This document shows positions 6,655-14,902 of a DNA stretch of 17,611 nt, one piece after another. How positions within the stretch are numbered: position 1 is the first letter of the stretch; each line of letters starts with the position of its first letter. Under the pieces are notes generated by a model that was not told the origin of the DNA, ran no database searches, and worked only from the letters and a program-made list of their open reading frames with translations. This stretch comes from an uncultured Peptococcaceae bacterium (GTDB taxonomy: Bacteria; Bacillota; Peptococcia; Peptococcales; Peptococcaceae), in the NCBI GenBank assembly GCA_900553245.1, contig USCP01000018.1, positions 1 to 17,611 of the forward strand, written 5' to 3'. Position numbers and translations under genes: made by a program.

Positions 6655-7845
6655 ATGAATATTATCGTTGGTGTAACGGGCAGTATTGCTGCCTATAAAG
6701 CGGCTGATCTTGTTAGCCGATTGAAAAAACAACATCATAATGTACGTGTGATTATGACCAAGCATGCTACAGATTTTGTGCAACCCTTAACGTTCGAAGC
6801 AATTTCTCACGAAGTATGTATTTCTGAGATGTTTGACGGTACACAGGCCTTGGCGCATATTGATTGGGCAAAATGGGCGGATGTGTGCATGGTTGCACCG
6901 GCTGATGCCAATATTATTGCAAAAGCAGCCCATGGTCTGGCTGACGATTTCTTGTCCACGTTTTTATTGGCTTTTGATGGACCGATTCTTGTTGCGCCTG
7001 CGATGAATACAGTGATGTATCATCAACAGGTGACACAAGACAATCTTAAGCGTTTGCGTGACTACGGCTATGAAATTGTTGCACCGACAAATGGTGCATT
7101 GGCTTGCGGCGATGTTGGCGAAGGGAAGCTGGCTGACGTTGAAACCTTGCTCCACGCTATTGAAAAAAGTGTTACCAAGCAATCTCTAGAGGGCTTTAAG
7201 CTGGTTGTTACGGCAGGACCGACCATCGGTAAGATTGACCCAGTACGCTATATTACAAATTATAGTAGTGGAAAAATGGGATTTGCCATTGCCGAGGCAG
7301 CGTCAATGCGAGGCGCAGAAGTGACTTTAGTGGCGGGAAAGGTTATTCGTGAAACGCCTTATGGCGTGAAACGTATAGACGTTGCTACGACTGTAGAAAT
7401 GATGGATACATTGACCCGGTTGATACAGCATGCAGATGGTTTGATTATGGCTGCAGCACCGGCCGATTATTCACCGGCTGAATATCATGAAGAAAAAATA
7501 AAAAAATCTGGTGAAGGTTTGACCATCGAGTTGACTAAAAATCCGGATATACTAAAATCGTTAAAGCCAATGCTTAAAGACAAAATTGACGTTGGTTTTG
7601 CGGCAGAAAGTCATCAACTCTTGGAAAATGCCCATAAAAAATTGGTTGAAAAGCAGTTGGATTTTATTGTGGCAAACAATATTGCCTCAAAGGACACCGG
7701 TTTTCAATCTGATTATAACGCGGCAACCCTTATTTATAGGGACGGTCACCAAGAAGTCGTTCCAAAACAGTTAAAAGCTCAACTGGCTGACAAAATTCTT
7801 GATGAAATTCAAGGAATTAGAGAAGCCAAGAAGGAGGAAAGATAA
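6655..7845 (+). CDS. coaBC: Bifunctional phosphopantothenoylcysteine decarboxylase / phosphopantothenate--cysteine ligase
   Basis: CoaBC joins cysteine to 4'-phosphopantothenate and then decarboxylates the product, making 4'-phosphopantetheine for coenzyme A. The 396-residue protein has the flavoprotein CoaC half first: GVTGSIAAYKAADL (residues 6-19), the catalytic His68 in HIDWAKWAD, APAMN (114-118) and Cys151 in LACGDVGEGK. The CoaB half starts near residue 180 with VVTAGPTIGKIDPVRYITNYSSGKMG, followed by AAPADYSP, KIKK and ELTKNPDIL. The only binding site before the ATG is a weak AAGGTC, so expression may depend on coupling to rpoZ 9 nt upstream. The stop codon directly abuts the metK start. 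Confidence 0.97.
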   Translation: MNIIVGVTGSIAAYKAADLVSRLKKQHHNVRVIMTKHATDFVQPLTFEAISHEVCISEMFDGTQALAHIDWAKWADVCMVAPADANIIAKAAHGLADDFLSTFLLAFDGPILVAPAMNTVMYHQQVTQDNLKRLRDYGYEIVAPTNGALACGDVGEGKLADVETLLHAIEKSVTKQSLEGFKLVVTAGPTIGKIDPVRYITNYSSGKMGFAIAEAASMRGAEVTLVAGKVIRETPYGVKRIDVATTVEMMDTLTRLIQHADGLIMAAAPADYSPAEYHEEKIKKSGEGLTIELTKNPDILKSLKPMLKDKIDVGFAAESHQLLENAHKKLVEKQLDFIVANNIASKDTGFQSDYNAATLIYRDGHQEVVPKQLKAQLADKILDEIQGIREAKKEER

Positions 7846-9039
7846 TTGAAACGTTATTTTACATCAGAATCCGTAACCGAAGGGCATCCTGACAAAATTG
7901 CGGACCAAATTTCCGATGCGATTTTAGATGCAATTTTGGAAAAAGACCCTGATGCGAGAGTGGCTTGTGAAACTTTCGTGACTACCGGTATGGTATTGAT
8001 TGCAGGGGAAATTTCTACTAAATGCTATGTTGATATGCCAAAGATTGCCCGCGGTGTAATCGATGATATTGGTTATAGAGATATGAAGCATGGGTTTGAC
8101 TATAAAACTTGTGCTGTTTTGACTTCTATCAGCGAACAATCGGCTGACATTGCAATGGGCGTTGATAAGGCGTTAGAAGCAAAGACTGGGGAAATGGATG
8201 ATTCTGAAATCGAAGCCATTGGTGCCGGTGACCAAGGGATGATGTTCGGTTATGCTTGCGATGAAACCGACACCTATATGCCGCTTCCAGTTTATTACTC
8301 TCATGCATTGACAAGACGTTTGGCTGAAGTGAGAAAGAACGGTGAAGTGCCATTCTTGCTTCCTGACGGCAAGAGCCAATTGACTGTTGAATATGATGAC
8401 GGTGTTCCTACCCGTATCGACACGGTGGTTATCTCTACTCAACATACAGATGAAGTGTCTCTCGATGAAGTGAGAGAGGCTGTGTTGGAAAAGGTCATCA
8501 AAGCGGTTCTTCCGGCCGAAATGCTCGATGAAAAAACCAAGTATTACATCAACCCAACCGGTCGTTTCGTTATTGGTGGCCCTCAGGGGGATACCGGTTT
8601 GACCGGTCGTAAGATTATTGTTGATACTTACGGTGGCATGGCTCGTCATGGCGGCGGCGCTTTTTTTCCGCAAATGGTTTACGCAAAGGTTGACCGTTCT
8701 GCGGCTTATGCAGCGCGCTATGTTGCAAAAAATATTGTTGCAGCAGGTTTGGCAAAGCGCTGTGAAGTGCAACTTGCATATGCTATTGGTGTAGCACATC
8801 CGATGTCTATTTTTGTGGAAACCTTTGGTACTGGCATTGTTGACGAAGAGAAACTGGCTAACGTGATTAGTGAAGTTTTTGATTTACGTCCGGCAGGGAT
8901 TATGCGTGAATTGGATATGCGTAAACCAATGTACAAACAATGTGCGGCTTACGGTCATTTCGGTAGAAAAGATATCGATCTTCCTTGGGAACGTTTGGAC
9001 AAGGTTGAAGCACTTAAGAAAGCGTGCGATGTTTTATAA
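7846..9039 (+). CDS. metK: S-adenosylmethionine synthetase, with an aberrant active-site loop
   Basis: MetK makes S-adenosylmethionine from methionine and ATP, the methyl donor used by RsmB and RlmN downstream. The 397-residue protein is very well conserved: FTSESVTEGHPDKIADQISDA at the start, GAGDQGMMFGYA, GRFVIGGPQGDTGLTGRKIIVDTYGG, VDRSAAYAARYVAKNIVAAGL and AAYGHFGR. TTG 7846 is supported by AAGGAGG 8-10 nt upstream. One block is wrong. After GGGAF the family has SGKDPTK before VDRSAAYA, but codons 274-281 read FPQMVYAK: one residue longer, with the GKDP part and its conserved lysine gone (8665-8688). The flanking protein is normal, so this is a confined change, either an error or a real alteration likely to harm activity. 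Confidence 0.96.
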   Translation: MKRYFTSESVTEGHPDKIADQISDAILDAILEKDPDARVACETFVTTGMVLIAGEISTKCYVDMPKIARGVIDDIGYRDMKHGFDYKTCAVLTSISEQSADIAMGVDKALEAKTGEMDDSEIEAIGAGDQGMMFGYACDETDTYMPLPVYYSHALTRRLAEVRKNGEVPFLLPDGKSQLTVEYDDGVPTRIDTVVISTQHTDEVSLDEVREAVLEKVIKAVLPAEMLDEKTKYYINPTGRFVIGGPQGDTGLTGRKIIVDTYGGMARHGGGAFFPQMVYAKVDRSAAYAARYVAKNIVAAGLAKRCEVQLAYAIGVAHPMSIFVETFGTGIVDEEKLANVISEVFDLRPAGIMRELDMRKPMYKQCAAYGHFGRKDIDLPWERLDKVEALKKACDVL

Positions 9040-9049
9040 TGAGTAAATG

Positions 9050-9079
9050 AAAAGCAGATATCCTAGGATATCTGCTTTT
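9050..9079 (+). terminator. Perfect palindromic hairpin between metK and priA
   Basis: Positions 9050-9063 are fully complementary to 9066-9079, a 30-bp perfect palindrome with a TA centre. It starts with AAAA and ends with TTTT, then GTTCT. It can act as a terminator on either strand. It lies 11 nt after metK and 30 nt before priA. No convincing promoter is visible between it and priA. Confidence 0.75.
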
Positions 9080-9108
9080 GTTCTATTATGTGAAAGCGAG
9101 GTGGGCGT

Positions 9109-11451
9109 ATGCGATGCTGTCGTGTGATTGTTGAGGGCGCGCCGTTTGTCAATGAAGAAGGCTTTTCATACAAAATTCCGGAACTTCTAGATCAATATAT
9201 TGTACGAGGAAGCATGGTGTATGTTCCCTTTGGCAAAGGCGACAAGATTAAAACCGGTTTTGTGATTGAAGTATTAGAGGACGAAGAAAATGATCATCGA
9301 TTAAAAGATGTGTTAATGGTTCAGCATCTACATCCGGTGATTAGCGACGATATGATGGCGCTATGTCGTTTTGTTGCAGACTATTATGCTTGTGCATTGG
9401 TGTATGCTATTAAACAAATTGTTCCAAAGTATGTGCTGAACAATGCGTTTGTAGCTTTTGAAGATGTCAAAACAGGTCATGTTGTTAAATTAAAAAAAAC
9501 ACAGTTACTTGAACAAATTGACCGGCTTAAGCACGGAACATACAAGCTCATTGCGTATGAGCCGTTAAAGGATGACTCCGAAAAATATTACGGCTTAAAC
9601 TTGAATGAGTCGGTTATTCCGGATGACTGGTGGAAGGCGTTGAAAAGAGCGCCGAAGCAAAAAGATATATTACTTTGCATTGACGACCGACGGATTGTGA
9701 GTGAGCAATTACTAAAGGAAAGCTTTGGAAACATACGTGAACCGCTCCAAGGCTTAATTGAAAAAGGTTTTGTGAAGGAAGTCGCCCCCCTATCATTTGT
9801 TAATGCAACGACCGCTGAGAACAGTTTATTAAAGATGACATCACAGCAAGAACGTGTTTTTAATAGTCTTAATGCGCAACTCGAAGAAGGCTGCTATCAT
9901 AAAAATCTGATCAACGGTGTAACAGGGAGCGGCAAAACGCTTATTTATGAAAAAATAGCTCAGAAAGCAATCGACAGGCATCAGCAAGTTTTGATTCTTG
10001 TACCGGAAATTGCCTTATCGTACCATTTATTTGAACGGCTTAAAGGTTGTTTTGGTGAACGCATCGGTTTATTGCATAGTCAATTGACTGAACGCGAGCG
10101 CTATCAAATTTGGAAGCAAGTCGCCGCTCATGAGATTGATGTGGTGCTCGGTCCGAGAAGTGCACTGTTTTTACCCTATAGCGATTTGGGCTTAATCGTA
10201 ATCGATGAAGAGCACGAAAGCAGTTATAAGCAAAGTGAACCGGACCCAAGGTATCATGCGATTACAGTGGCGGAATATTTAGCAAAAAAACATCAGGCAA
10301 TTCTGGTGTTAGGTAGTGCGACGCCGTCCATAGACTCATTGTATGATGCAGTTACAAAAAGAAGTACTATTTTCAACTTAACAGAACGTGCCAATCAAGC
10401 TGCGCTACCAAGCGTTCATATTGTAGATATGACAGAAGAGCGAAAAATAGGTAATTTTGGTATTTTAAGTGATTCACTGCGAGAGGCCATGTCGCAGGCT
10501 TTGGAAAAGAAAGAGCAGATTATTTTACTAATCAATAAGAAGGGGTATTCATCTTCAATTGCATGTCATGAATGTGGTGAAGTGATTCATTGTCCGAAAT
10601 GTGACATTCCGTTGACCTATTATCAATCAACCAATGAGCTTAAATGTAATTATTGTGAATATCATATGCCGATGGTTGATTGCTGTCCTAGTTGCGGCAG
10701 TCATTTTATTGATAAGCATGGGATTGGGACGGAGAGCGTGGAAGAACTTTGCGCGCAGTATTTTCCTAAAGCGAGATTGGCTCGATTGGATGGCCAATCA
10801 ATGTCGAACAATAAGAAGCGCGAACAGATTTTGAGCCAATATGAACAGCATGAGATTGATATTCTGGTAGGGACGCAATTATTGGCAAAAGGATTGGATT
10901 TTAACAATACGACCTGTATCGGCGTCGTTAATGCCGATATTACTTTGAATTTACCAGATTTTAGAAGCGCTGAACGATGCTTTCAACTCATGGTGCAGGT
11001 GGCAGGACGTGCCGGTCGAGATCATAAACCGGGAAAAGTGTTTATTCAAACCTATCAGAAAGACCATTATGCGATTAAAGATGCTTGTGAACAGAATATT
11101 CATCAATTCTTTTTAGATGAAATTGAGTTTCGAAAGCAGTGGTTATATCCACCAATTGTTCGTTTGTGTCGGATTATTGTATCAGATTATTCCTTAAATG
11201 ATGTTGAGTATTCAATGAAATCTATCTATAATTATATAGTGAACTTGCCGGTAAAGATGGAAATTATCGGGCCGTCATTTGCACCCTTAAGTAAGAAAAA
11301 CAATCGTTATCGGATGCATATGATTATAAAAACAACCTGCATCGAAGATGGGCAAGATATGATGCGGGGGTTGCGAGACCATTTAAAAAATCTTGCGGTA
11401 AAGAAATCGAGTCGTGTTATTATTGACATCGATCCGGAAAATATTTTGTGA
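9109..11451 (+). CDS. priA: Primosomal protein N' (replication restart helicase PriA)
   Basis: PriA recognises stalled or recombined forks and reloads the replicative helicase; it is a 3'-5' superfamily 2 helicase. The 780-residue protein has the N-terminal DNA-binding domain (about 1-105), Walker A GVTGSGKT (270-277), LVPEIALSYHL, DEEH (366-369) followed by ESSYKQ, and LGSATPS. A zinc-binding segment has eight cysteines in four pairs between residues 486 and 529 (CHEC, CPKC, CNYC, CPSC). GTQLLAKGLDF and QVAGRAGR come from the second helicase half. ATG 9109 follows GAGGTGG. Codons look less optimised than in metK or glyS, as expected for a low-abundance protein. The next gene, def, begins 17 nt after the stop. 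Confidence 0.97.
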   Translation: MRCCRVIVEGAPFVNEEGFSYKIPELLDQYIVRGSMVYVPFGKGDKIKTGFVIEVLEDEENDHRLKDVLMVQHLHPVISDDMMALCRFVADYYACALVYAIKQIVPKYVLNNAFVAFEDVKTGHVVKLKKTQLLEQIDRLKHGTYKLIAYEPLKDDSEKYYGLNLNESVIPDDWWKALKRAPKQKDILLCIDDRRIVSEQLLKESFGNIREPLQGLIEKGFVKEVAPLSFVNATTAENSLLKMTSQQERVFNSLNAQLEEGCYHKNLINGVTGSGKTLIYEKIAQKAIDRHQQVLILVPEIALSYHLFERLKGCFGERIGLLHSQLTERERYQIWKQVAAHEIDVVLGPRSALFLPYSDLGLIVIDEEHESSYKQSEPDPRYHAITVAEYLAKKHQAILVLGSATPSIDSLYDAVTKRSTIFNLTERANQAALPSVHIVDMTEERKIGNFGILSDSLREAMSQALEKKEQIILLINKKGYSSSIACHECGEVIHCPKCDIPLTYYQSTNELKCNYCEYHMPMVDCCPSCGSHFIDKHGIGTESVEELCAQYFPKARLARLDGQSMSNNKKREQILSQYEQHEIDILVGTQLLAKGLDFNNTTCIGVVNADITLNLPDFRSAERCFQLMVQVAGRAGRDHKPGKVFIQTYQKDHYAIKDACEQNIHQFFLDEIEFRKQWLYPPIVRLCRIIVSDYSLNDVEYSMKSIYNYIVNLPVKMEIIGPSFAPLSKKNNRYRMHMIIKTTCIEDGQDMMRGLRDHLKNLAVKKSSRVIIDIDPENIL

Positions 11452-11468
11452 TGTAGAAGGAGACTGTT

Positions 11469-11921
11469 ATGGCTAGATATAATGTTGTTGTGACTGGAGA
11501 TCCTGTGTTAAGAAAAATTTCCCGTCCTGTTAAAGAAGTAAATGATAATATTCGTAAACTTTTGGACAATATGGCAGAAACAATGTATTACTCCAAAGGG
11601 GTTGGCTTGGCAGCACCACAGGTTGGCATCAGTAAGCGTGTGGTTGTTGTAGATGTAGGCGACGGTTTATATAAACTTGTTAATCCGGAAATTATTCATT
11701 CCAGTGGGCTTCAAGATGGTCCTGAAGGCTGTTTGAGTGTACCGGGGACTGTTGGTGATGTGAAGCGTAGCGAACGTGTCACTGTAAAAGCACTCAATGA
11801 AAACAACGAAGAAGTGATTATTGAAGCATCTGGCTTTAAAGCACGTGCTTTTCAGCATGAAATTGACCACTTGAATGGGATTCTTTTTGTTGATAAAGCG
11901 AACAATATTGAGGTGATGTAA
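11469..11921 (+). CDS. def: Peptide deformylase
   Basis: Def removes the formyl group from the N-terminus of new proteins, using a metal ion. All three motifs of the 150-residue protein are present: GVGLAAPQVG (residues 44-53), EGCLSVPG (86-93) with metal ligand Cys88, and QHEIDHLNG (129-137) with ligands His130 and His134 and catalytic Glu131. The N-terminal VTGDPVLRKISRPV is also typical. ATG 11469 has AGAAGGAG upstream. The fmt ATG follows the stop by only 3 nt, and GAGGTGATG inside the end of def serves as its binding site. def-fmt pairing is a standard arrangement that joins removal and addition of formyl groups. Confidence 0.98.
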   Translation: MARYNVVVTGDPVLRKISRPVKEVNDNIRKLLDNMAETMYYSKGVGLAAPQVGISKRVVVVDVGDGLYKLVNPEIIHSSGLQDGPEGCLSVPGTVGDVKRSERVTVKALNENNEEVIIEASGFKARAFQHEIDHLNGILFVDKANNIEVM

Positions 11922-11924
11922 TTT

Positions 11925-12860
11925 ATGAAGTTAATCTATATGGGGACACCGGAGTTTGCGGTGACCATTTTAGAAGGGTTGATTCAGGCAGGACACGACA
12001 TCGAAGCGGTCTTTACGCAGCCAGATCGCCCGAAAGGTCGTGGCAAGAAATTACAAGCACCACCGGTGGCAGAGTATGCCAAGGAAAATGGTCTGAATTT
12101 GTTGCAGCCGGATTCCATTAAAACGCCGGAAATTGAAGAGTTGTTCAAAAGCATTGCTCCGGATGCGGTGATTGTTGCGGCTTACGGTCGCATTATTCCT
12201 GATGCATTATTGGCGATTCCGAAGTATGGATTTTTAAATGTGCATGCCTCTCTCTTGCCGAAGTATCGTGGTGCGGCGCCTATTCAATGGGCACTTCGTA
12301 ATGGGGATGAAAAGACCGGCGTGTGTATTATGCAGTTAGAGAGCGGCTTTGACGAAGGGCCTGTTTATGCACGTGAGGAACTTGTTATTCAAGATGAGTG
12401 GAATAAAAAGGACTTGTTTGATGCCCTTGCGGTATTGGGCAATGATTGCTTGTTAAAAACTTTAACGAAGTTAGATGAATTGGAGCCGGTGCCTCAAGAT
12501 GCCGATCAAGCTACTTATGCGCCAATGTTTGCAAAAGACGATTCTTGCATTGATTTTTCCGATTCTGCTAAAAATATTGTGAATTTACAGCGCTCTTTGA
12601 TGCCGGATGATAGCATATACACATTTATTAACAATAAAAGAATCTCCTTTAAGAGTGTATCATTTTCTGATAATATAGGAGAAAAGTGTGGCCTCCCCGG
12701 CACAGTGGCTGAGGTGACAAAGAAAGTATTATCAATCTATACCGGTGATGGTATTTTGCATGTGACTGAAGTTCAACCGGCCGGAAAAAAGGCGATGCCG
12801 ATTCAGGCGTTTTTAAACGGCAACCCTATGAAAATTGGAGAAAATTTAAATAGGAATTGA
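11925..12860 (+). CDS. fmt: Methionyl-tRNA formyltransferase
   Basis: Fmt transfers a formyl group from 10-formyltetrahydrofolate to initiator Met-tRNA. The 311-residue protein starts KLIYMGTPEFAV and has FTQPDRPKGRGKKLQAPPV, VAAYGRIIP and the formyltransferase signature LNVHASLLPKYRGAAPIQWAL with TGVCIMQLESGFDEGPV (about residues 103-150). The C-terminal oligonucleotide-binding-like domain follows, ending with AFLNG. In that domain the usual NPWPGAYT is replaced by MPDDSIYT (residues 226-233), losing the conserved Trp; the alignment continues normally after it. Length is normal. It overlaps nothing, and the next gene starts 9 nt after the stop. Function is secure, with that one local divergence noted. 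Confidence 0.97.
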   Translation: MKLIYMGTPEFAVTILEGLIQAGHDIEAVFTQPDRPKGRGKKLQAPPVAEYAKENGLNLLQPDSIKTPEIEELFKSIAPDAVIVAAYGRIIPDALLAIPKYGFLNVHASLLPKYRGAAPIQWALRNGDEKTGVCIMQLESGFDEGPVYAREELVIQDEWNKKDLFDALAVLGNDCLLKTLTKLDELEPVPQDADQATYAPMFAKDDSCIDFSDSAKNIVNLQRSLMPDDSIYTFINNKRISFKSVSFSDNIGEKCGLPGTVAEVTKKVLSIYTGDGILHVTEVQPAGKKAMPIQAFLNGNPMKIGENLNRN

Positions 12861-12869
12861 GGGTAAGAA

Positions 12870-13550
12870 ATGTTTTACGATATTTCGATGATTGTTTTGA
12901 TTCCCGGAATGCTTTTGGGAATGTATGCGCAAATGAAGGTGAATTCTACTTACAATCGCTATTCTAGAGTGATGTCTCACAGTGGATATACCGGCGCTCA
13001 GTTTGCAAGAAAAATGTTAAACGACAATGGCCTGTATGATGTAACCATTACGCAAGTGAATGGACACCTGAGTGACCACTATGATCCGCGCGCCAATCAA
13101 GTGCGCTTATCGTCAGAGGTGTATAATGGAACAAGTATTGCCTCTTTAGGGGTTGCGGCTCACGAAGTCGGACATGCCGTTCAGCATGCAACCAATTATG
13201 CACCATTAACCATTCGTAATATGGTTGTGCCAGCAACCAATATCAGCAGCTATATCTACTTCCCGTTGATTTTTTTAGGGATGATCATGAACAGCATGTC
13301 CATGATTGAATTAGGAATTTTAGTGTTTGGTGTCATTGTCTTCTTCCAATTGATCACTTTGCCTGTGGAATTTAATGCTAGCCGCCGTGCTATTGCGACC
13401 TTAGGCGCGGATCAGATTTTAGATGCAGGCGAATTGACCGGTGCAAAGAAGGTGTTGGGTGCCGCTGCATTGACCTATGTCGCAGCATTGGTTGCAGCAC
13501 TTTCTCAGCTTTTACAATTTCTGTGGATCTTTGGTAACGATGGCGAATGA
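12870..13550 (+). CDS. yugP: Membrane zinc metallopeptidase, YugP-like (peptidase family Zn_peptidase_2)
   Basis: The 226-residue protein has a first membrane segment near residues 6-21 and then a soluble stretch. The zinc motif HEVGHAVQ is at residues 98-105 (His98, Glu99, His102), preceded by SEVYNGTSIASLGVAAHE. Hydrophobic segments follow near 125-165, then LPVEFNASRRA, whose Glu167 is the likely third metal ligand, and a final hydrophobic segment near 195-218. This is the layout of the YugP family, often found in this operon in Clostridia-like bacteria. Its substrate is not known. ATG 12870 has GAGGGTAAG upstream, and the gene lies between fmt and rsmB in a tight run. The active site probably lies at the cytoplasmic membrane; its side is not decided here. 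Confidence 0.93.
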   Translation: MFYDISMIVLIPGMLLGMYAQMKVNSTYNRYSRVMSHSGYTGAQFARKMLNDNGLYDVTITQVNGHLSDHYDPRANQVRLSSEVYNGTSIASLGVAAHEVGHAVQHATNYAPLTIRNMVVPATNISSYIYFPLIFLGMIMNSMSMIELGILVFGVIVFFQLITLPVEFNASRRAIATLGADQILDAGELTGAKKVLGAAALTYVAALVAALSQLLQFLWIFGNDGE

Positions 13551-13577
13551 TGCCATAAGAATGAGGTATAAAAATAA

Positions 13578-14900
13578 ATGGAAAATAATGCAAGACAACT
13601 TGCCTATGATGTCTTGATCGATATTCAGCAAAACGGAGCCTATGCCAACCTTGCGTTGGACAAGGCTCTTTTGCGTTCAAAATTAAATAAAAGTGACAGA
13701 CGTTTGGCAACAGAGCTCGTGTATGGTTGCACTAAGATGCAATTGCATCTTGACCAAATCATCAAATCATATTGTGACTTAAAAAAGGTTGATAAGAAAA
13801 CGCTTCAATTATTGCGTATGGCGGTTTATCAAATGACCTATCTTGAAAAGATTCCGGACCATGCCATTATCAATGAAACAGTTGAGCTTTCAAAAAAAGT
13901 GGGACTCCATTCCGATAAGTTTATCAATGGTGTGCTTCGTAGCATGTTGCGGGAAGAGAAGCCTATCAAATGGCCGGATAAAAGAAAGCAACGCAATCAA
14001 TACATTGCAAAATGGTACAGTTTTCCTCAGTGGCTCATTGACGGCTGGGTAAAGGAATACGGTTTTGCCGACACCGAAAGACTCTGTGAGTATTTTAATA
14101 ATCCCGCACAAACTTGGATACGTGTAAATACATTAAAAGCAACAGCTGAAGAAATTAAGTCGGTGTTTGAGCATTTGAACATAGAATATGTCCAGCATCC
14201 GGCGTTACCGGAAGCGTTTTGCTTAAAATCACTGCAAAAGATTAAACAGTCATCGCTCTTTAAACAAGGTAAAATCATTGTTCAAGACTTAAGTGCTATG
14301 CTTCCTGCATTGGTATTAAACCCATCAAAAGGGAACCAAGTGCTAGATATGTGCGCAGCTCCAGGTGGAAAAACCACATATTTGTCTGCTATAATGAACA
14401 ATAGTGGGAGTATTATGGCTTGTGATTTGCATCCGCACCGCGTAGAATTGATTGAACACAATGTGAAGCGTTTGGGCGTAGAAAATGTGCGTTGTTATGC
14501 AGGGGATGCGACTGCTTTGCCGGATGACTGCTACGTCAGATTTGACGCTGTTTTATTAGATGCACCATGCAGTGGCTTGGGTGTATTGAACCGTCGCGCC
14601 GATTTAAGATGGCGTATTAGAAAATCGTCTTTGCCGGAAATAGAACAACTGCAAGAACAACTTCTCGATGCGGCTTGTCACTATTTGAAACCACAAGGCA
14701 CATTGGTTTACAGTACGTGTACTTTAAACAAAAATGAAAACGAGTATCAAATTAAACGTTTCTTGGAAAAACATCCTAACTTTGAATGTGTTCCGTTTGA
14801 GTGTTTAGGCGAAACTTGTGAATCCGGACAAAAAACGATTTATCCATATATAGATCAAACAGATGGTTTCTTTATTGCGAAGTTAGTGAGAAAGGAATAA
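13578..14900 (+). CDS. rsmB: 16S rRNA (cytosine-5)-methyltransferase RsmB
   Basis: RsmB methylates a cytosine of 16S rRNA (C967 in E. coli) with S-adenosylmethionine. The 440-residue protein has an N-terminal NusB-like RNA-binding domain (about 1-140, with RLATELVYGCTKM and KVGLHSDKFINGVLR) and a Rossmann methyltransferase domain. That domain carries the SAM motif DMCAAPGGKT (257-266), motif IV DAPCSGLGVLNRRADLRWR with Cys331, and motif VI STCTLNKNENE with catalytic Cys381. These two cysteines and the NusB fusion separate RsmB from other RsmB/NOP family members. ATG 13578 has GAGGT about 11 nt upstream, slightly far. The rlmN start follows the stop by 2 nt, so translation is probably coupled. 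Confidence 0.96.
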   Translation: MENNARQLAYDVLIDIQQNGAYANLALDKALLRSKLNKSDRRLATELVYGCTKMQLHLDQIIKSYCDLKKVDKKTLQLLRMAVYQMTYLEKIPDHAIINETVELSKKVGLHSDKFINGVLRSMLREEKPIKWPDKRKQRNQYIAKWYSFPQWLIDGWVKEYGFADTERLCEYFNNPAQTWIRVNTLKATAEEIKSVFEHLNIEYVQHPALPEAFCLKSLQKIKQSSLFKQGKIIVQDLSAMLPALVLNPSKGNQVLDMCAAPGGKTTYLSAIMNNSGSIMACDLHPHRVELIEHNVKRLGVENVRCYAGDATALPDDCYVRFDAVLLDAPCSGLGVLNRRADLRWRIRKSSLPEIEQLQEQLLDAACHYLKPQGTLVYSTCTLNKNENEYQIKRFLEKHPNFECVPFECLGETCESGQKTIYPYIDQTDGFFIAKLVRKE

Positions 14901-14902
14901 TA

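Noticed and set aside
8173..8799. 208-codon open frame on the - strand inside metK
   Set aside because: Antisense shadow of metK, with unlikely composition and no recognisable motifs.
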